Shown: one piece after another, positions 61,601-64,000 of the stretch | How positions within the stretch are numbered: position 1 is the stretch's first letter | Layout: each line of letters begins with the position of its first letter | From: an uncultured Verrucomicrobiota bacterium | GTDB lineage: Bacteria; Verrucomicrobiota; Verrucomicrobiia; Limisphaerales; UBA9464 | Assembly: GCA_903907925.1 (NCBI GenBank) | Contig: CAIVQB010000090.1 | Location: 1-64,000 of the forward strand | Reading direction: 5' to 3' | Length of the DNA stretch: 64,000 nt | Position numbers and translations under genes: made by a program | The notes under the pieces: model-generated | The model's input: the letters and a program-made list of their open reading frames with translations, nothing else | Told to the model about the DNA's origin: nothing | Databases searched by the model: none

Positions 61601-64000
61601 TGACGTCGAGCGGCTCATTGCTGAGTTTCTCACGCTTACTCCATCGAGTGAACGTCGCCTGAGTCATCCAGATCCGGTATCCGCCCAACGCACCGGCAAC
61701 ATTGTTTTCACCCCATCGAATCAGGCATTCACGAACGGGCGCGTCGGCGGGAAAGATCGCGCTGTTGCCGGACGGACTGGCATCCACTGCCACGATGTGA
61801 AACGCCACCAGGCTGCCGGTGACCTGTCCGGGAATCATCGCGGAATACAGCCCGGCCCCGTTGTCGGTCATGGCGATCTCATTGGTGGCCCCGTTGGGAT
61901 CCACCCGCCATCGAAGGATCAGTCGGTCGAGCGGATGGGCCGCGGTGGCGTGGGCGACAATTCGGACCGGTTGATTCACCGTGGGCAGGACCGGGTCGTG
62001 TTGGACTCCGGTGATCAATGGAACCGGATCGGCCAGGCGGCGGGAATTCGGCGCACCGGGAGTTCCCAGGGCGCGGGTGGTGAGAATCTTGCCGGGAGCA
62101 TCCAGCCAGTTGCCGTGCAACCGCAGAAGAATGTTTCCCGATCCTTTCAACCAGCGAACGTGCGCCCGGAGGGTGGCGATCCGGTTGCGAACCGGTTGCA
62201 CGGCGAGGGCAGTCCGGATCCGGTTGGGTCCGGTGTTGCCGGCGGCGGTGGCACGGACATGAAGCGATTGGCGGCTTTGGAATCCCTCGGTGGTTTCCAG
62301 AGACGATCCATCATGGTTTCCTTGAAAGACCCAGGTGTTGGTGCCCGTTTCAAAATCCGGGTTGGCGACCAGATTGGTTCCGCCTGTCGAAATCACTTCG
62401 ATATGATCGATCAGGCATTCGCCGGGCCCGAAGAGAACGATCTCCAGACTGGTCGGACCGTCGCTGGCGCCATTGTCGAGGACGCCCGTGGATTCCACGG
62501 TGACCCAATCGGACTTCGCCGATTCGTCGCTATCAGCCCAGGCCGGTGCGAATCGGCCATCGGTCTGCGGATGAATCCGTTCCAGGCTGCTGCCACCGCC
62601 ATCACTCCATCGACCCCAACGACCGCCGGTCCCGTAGCTTAGGGACTCCATCACGACATCCACGCTGTGGGTGGTGGTTCCGCCCGCACCGTCGGGGCTC
62701 ACGACCGGGACCGGACGCGACAGTGCCAGAGAATCTCCGGAGTGCGACAACGTCCCAGTAAAGCTCGCGAGAATGGCGGACGATTTGAGCGCCGGATGAC
62801 TTGCCATGAGGCGGCTCGGGTTTCGCGCCACCACGCCGTACCCTCCGGCTGCCAGCCGTGCACCGGCTGGAAACGTCACGTCAATGCCGCCCGATATCCG
62901 CCATCCGTCGAGCGGAACGGGCGCAGGGCTCGAATTGTAGAGCTCCACGAACTCGTCATCGGGGTCCTCGCTCGCCGGATGATACATCACTTCATTGATC
63001 ACCACCGGCGACGCCAGCGGGGTCGCATTGGGAGATCCCGGAGTCGGCACCCCGAGCCGCAGCCATTCGCCGACACCGTCCGGGCTTCGGCCCAGCGCCA
63101 CGCCAGGTTCCAACGGCCCGTAGCGGAGACAATCGATCACCTGTCGTGTCGCGGTTCGCAGACACACCACACTGCCCGTCGGATTGGGTTCAAATCCGAG
63201 AAGATCCGACCCGAGTTCCAGATGCCCGCCGGGGCCGAGCTGGGTCCCATTCGGAAAGGTGTACCGGTCCGCGGTGGATCGATCCGACACACTCCAGCCG
63301 CCGAGGTCCGCTGCCGTTGCGGAATAGTTGTAAATTTCGATGAACGATTTCGGACCGGTGGCGCTGTTCAGAAGCGCGGCGAAGAGTTCGTTGATGCGCA
63401 CGCCAGAGGGTATCCCGGGGTTGGGCGGTTCCGGGCCGGAGGGTGACCCGCCGTTAATCCCACTGGCGGCCCATGCGTTTGGATCCTGTTCTCCCCGGCT
63501 CGGACGCACCAGCACCAGGGAGGGACCAAAGCCATCGGCTGCCGCCGGCCAGGGAGCCGAGTCGCTGTACTGGACCTCGAACATGATCGCGCCGCCGCGA
63601 TGCCGCAGTTTCAACGTGCCTGAGGAGTTGGGCAGGGAACCGGTGAATGGACCGAGAACATTCGTCGCTCCGGTGATCGTGGTGAGGTCCGACGGATTGA
63701 CCGCCACCACCGCGTATCCCTGTGAAGGAAGAACGAATCCTTGCGGAAAGGTGAAGCCGGCTGAACCGGTGATCTGCCACCCGCTGAGATCTTCAAACCA
63801 CGGCATGGAATTAAAGACCTCGATGAACTGCAAATCACGACCGTCGGGACGGCGCGCCGGGTGATACATGATTTCCGAAATCACCACGCCCGAACGCCGC
63901 GACGAGGGTCCTGGCGGCTCGGTGGGAAGTTCGAGGTAACGGGCGTCCAGAGGTGGACCGGCGGGTGGCGTCGCGTCGACCGGACGCGCGAACACCGCCA
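58653..64000 (-). CDS. lamin-tail-domain/CotH giant exported protein (partial)
   Basis: The C-terminal 1780 or so residues of a larger protein; the frame stays open to the window end and the GTG at 63995 is not a convincing start. Domains in order from 64000 downward are: three lamin-tail (LTD) domains (starts VVISEIMYHPARRPDG, VRINELFAALLN and VVINEVMYHPASEDPD), a carbohydrate-binding-like beta domain (NPDFETGTNTWVFQG), a CotH-kinase-like domain (about 61700-60560, with LLIWDIDFAFA), three more LTDs (VVINEILPLP, VRLNELLVVN, VFINEWMARN), and a C-terminal beta sandwich with LPGLTYQLETTSSLG. These proteins are envelope or secreted; the CotH unit may phosphorylate a protein. The substrate is unknown. 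Confidence 0.88.
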   Translation of the reverse strand, partial: AVFARPVDATPPAGPPLDARYLELPTEPPGPSSRRSGVVISEIMYHPARRPDGRDLQFIEVFNSMPWFEDLSGWQITGSAGFTFPQGFVLPSQGYAVVAVNPSDLTTITGATNVLGPFTGSLPNSSGTLKLRHRGGAIMFEVQYSDSAPWPAAADGFGPSLVLVRPSRGEQDPNAWAASGINGGSPSGPEPPNPGIPSGVRINELFAALLNSATGPKSFIEIYNYSATAADLGGWSVSDRSTADRYTFPNGTQLGPGGHLELGSDLLGFEPNPTGSVVCLRTATRQVIDCLRYGPLEPGVALGRSPDGVGEWLRLGVPTPGSPNATPLASPVVINEVMYHPASEDPDDEFVELYNSSPAPVPLDGWRISGGIDVTFPAGARLAAGGYGVVARNPSRLMASHPALKSSAILASFTGTLSHSGDSLALSRPVPVVSPDGAGGTTTHSVDVVMESLSYGTGGRWGRWSDGGGSSLERIHPQTDGRFAPAWADSDESAKSDWVTVESTGVLDNGASDGPTSLEIVLFGPGECLIDHIEVISTGGTNLVANPDFETGTNTWVFQGNHDGSSLETTEGFQSRQSLHVRATAAGNTGPNRIRTALAVQPVRNRIATLRAHVRWLKGSGNILLRLHGNWLDAPGKILTTRALGTPGAPNSRRLADPVPLITGVQHDPVLPTVNQPVRIVAHATAAHPLDRLILRWRVDPNGATNEIAMTDNGAGLYSAMIPGQVTGSLVAFHIVAVDASPSGNSAIFPADAPVRECLIRWGENNVAGALGGYRIWMTQATFTRWSKREKLSNEPLDVTFAYGNSRVIYNAGGQYSGSPYHAPGYNTPTGFNCDYLLIVPPDDALLGEEELELLQPGNGGGDTTCQEEQHAYWIADQMGLPACHHRPVLLYVNGARRGIVYDDAQQPGRKFVSQWFPDDPDGELRKIQLWFEFDPSGASFSAVSATLGRFTTTGGVKKPARYRWTWPVRAFGDDPNDFTNLFNLVDAVNTGATGDGYTRTLLHATDVLNWFRTDVVEHLVGNNDSYSYGGGQNMYAYKPQHGPWNLLIWDIDFAFASADPRSTMDNIGGRDIGPINTHPPFARLYWQVMQEALNGPLLPERSSPMVDARFAGLRANGATTTASGAGIKSFMTNRRSYLLGLITNKVAALVITFNGGKDFTSSGNSMTLTGTAPLDARTITLNDTPIDVIWTSITNWTYRVSLSPGTNRFVLGGLDVSGAPLARPASRLNVVYTGSSEEPAGRVVINEILPLPALPQSGFIEIANRSTIAFDLSGWRIDGAGFTFPAGTLLPANGYAVVVEDPFAFADAFSPLVVPTGVYSGRLNPNGETLRLIRPGVPPTADEVVDELTYETTAPWPDALQSGASLQLISTGADHNRVAAWGSAGPTAPRATPGADNFQSPTAATWPSVRLNELLVVNQTGAPDLTGQRGPWVELFNSGTTPAVLTNCFLSDTPSQPQRWRFPTGTRIPAGGYLQVWLDARGNQSTERELHASFKPSPDGGLVLLSQLVGAQLQTVDFIRYSGSTPDFSIGCLPDGEPADRRLLSHPTPLASNTSTGPGLQVFINEWMARNDTTLRDSADGAYSDWFELFNAGTSTASLAGCFLSTSTNDTRQFSVPAGYSIPAGGRLLVWADKKPTLNTGGGDLHAGFKLAAGGGTLALYSPEGTRIDGINYGPQTADISEGRIPDGGTLIAALPSPTPRGQNATPVPSVFAIQVTAGLANVSWSTLPGLTYQLETTSSLGQAGWDPLGAPTTATGRTLTATSSLPDASQQFFRVRVRP

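Noticed and set aside
60228-62642. 804-residue open frame antisense to the lamin-tail/CotH gene
   Set aside because: No signal, domain or plausible start; the composition is that of a GC-driven shadow frame.

Overview
The window is GC-rich chromosomal DNA from a bacterium that is most likely a member of Verrucomicrobiota (Pedosphaera/Limisphaerales-like) or a close PVC relative. The pointers are a type-II-secretion pseudopilin with an H-X9-DG C-terminus, paired PSCyt1-DUF1549/DUF1553 and DUF1501 genes, ThuA-propeller and multi-haem fusions, CRTAC1/FG-GAP proteins, CotH and lamin-tail proteins, a PEP-CTERM protein, weak or absent Shine-Dalgarno sites, and intergenic palindromic repeats. No rRNA, tRNA, CRISPR array, prophage or complete insertion sequence was seen. 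This assignment is inference from gene content.

Layout. 0.1-5.5 kb: pseudopilin; a Phd/PIN toxin-antitoxin pair lying exactly between two copies of the 3' end of the next gene; a ClC-family anion transporter (CLC-F type) preceded by what reads as a fluoride riboswitch overlapping an intrinsic terminator; an ITR-bearing repeat; an AlkD-like protein; more repeats; a small membrane-anchored protein; and a decayed propeller gene. 5.5-19.2 kb: seven genes in one direction, most of them overlapping by 4 bp (ATGA/GTGA): DUF1549/1553 cytochrome, DUF1501, WD40, enolase-superfamily enzyme, five-haem cytochrome with a PA14-like domain, ThuA-propeller protein, and a DUF2341/LamG/SASA esterase. They look like one exported oxidative or carbohydrate-degrading pathway. 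19.7-31.5 kb: secreted metallopeptidase, YHYH-PEBP fusion, SGNH lipoprotein, sugar isomerase-like protein, then a coupled CRTAC1/SCO1/CotH operon with a second CRTAC1 gene divergent from it.

31.5-45.4 kb: haloperoxidase-like protein, duplicated membrane protein and outer-membrane barrel in one direction; a membrane/spermidine-synthase fusion; and a 2269-residue cyclic-beta-glucan-synthase-like enzyme (GT84/GH94). 45.4-52.6 kb: repeats, an AT-richer orphan gene, an FG-GAP protein, an alpha/beta hydrolase, a tandemly duplicated cassette of a Tat-exported protein plus a phage-tail-collar protein, and a PEP-CTERM propeller protein. 52.6-64 kb: mutY and rnhC (divergent), two tandem SET-domain genes, cdsA, an orphan DUF1501 gene, and the C-terminal 1780 residues of a lamin-tail/CotH giant that runs off the window end.

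The most interesting items are the riboswitch-controlled ClC gene, the toxin-antitoxin islet bracketed by 3' ends of the ClC gene, the 1134-bp tandem cassette whose two proteins diverge at very different rates, and the seven-gene coupled cluster.
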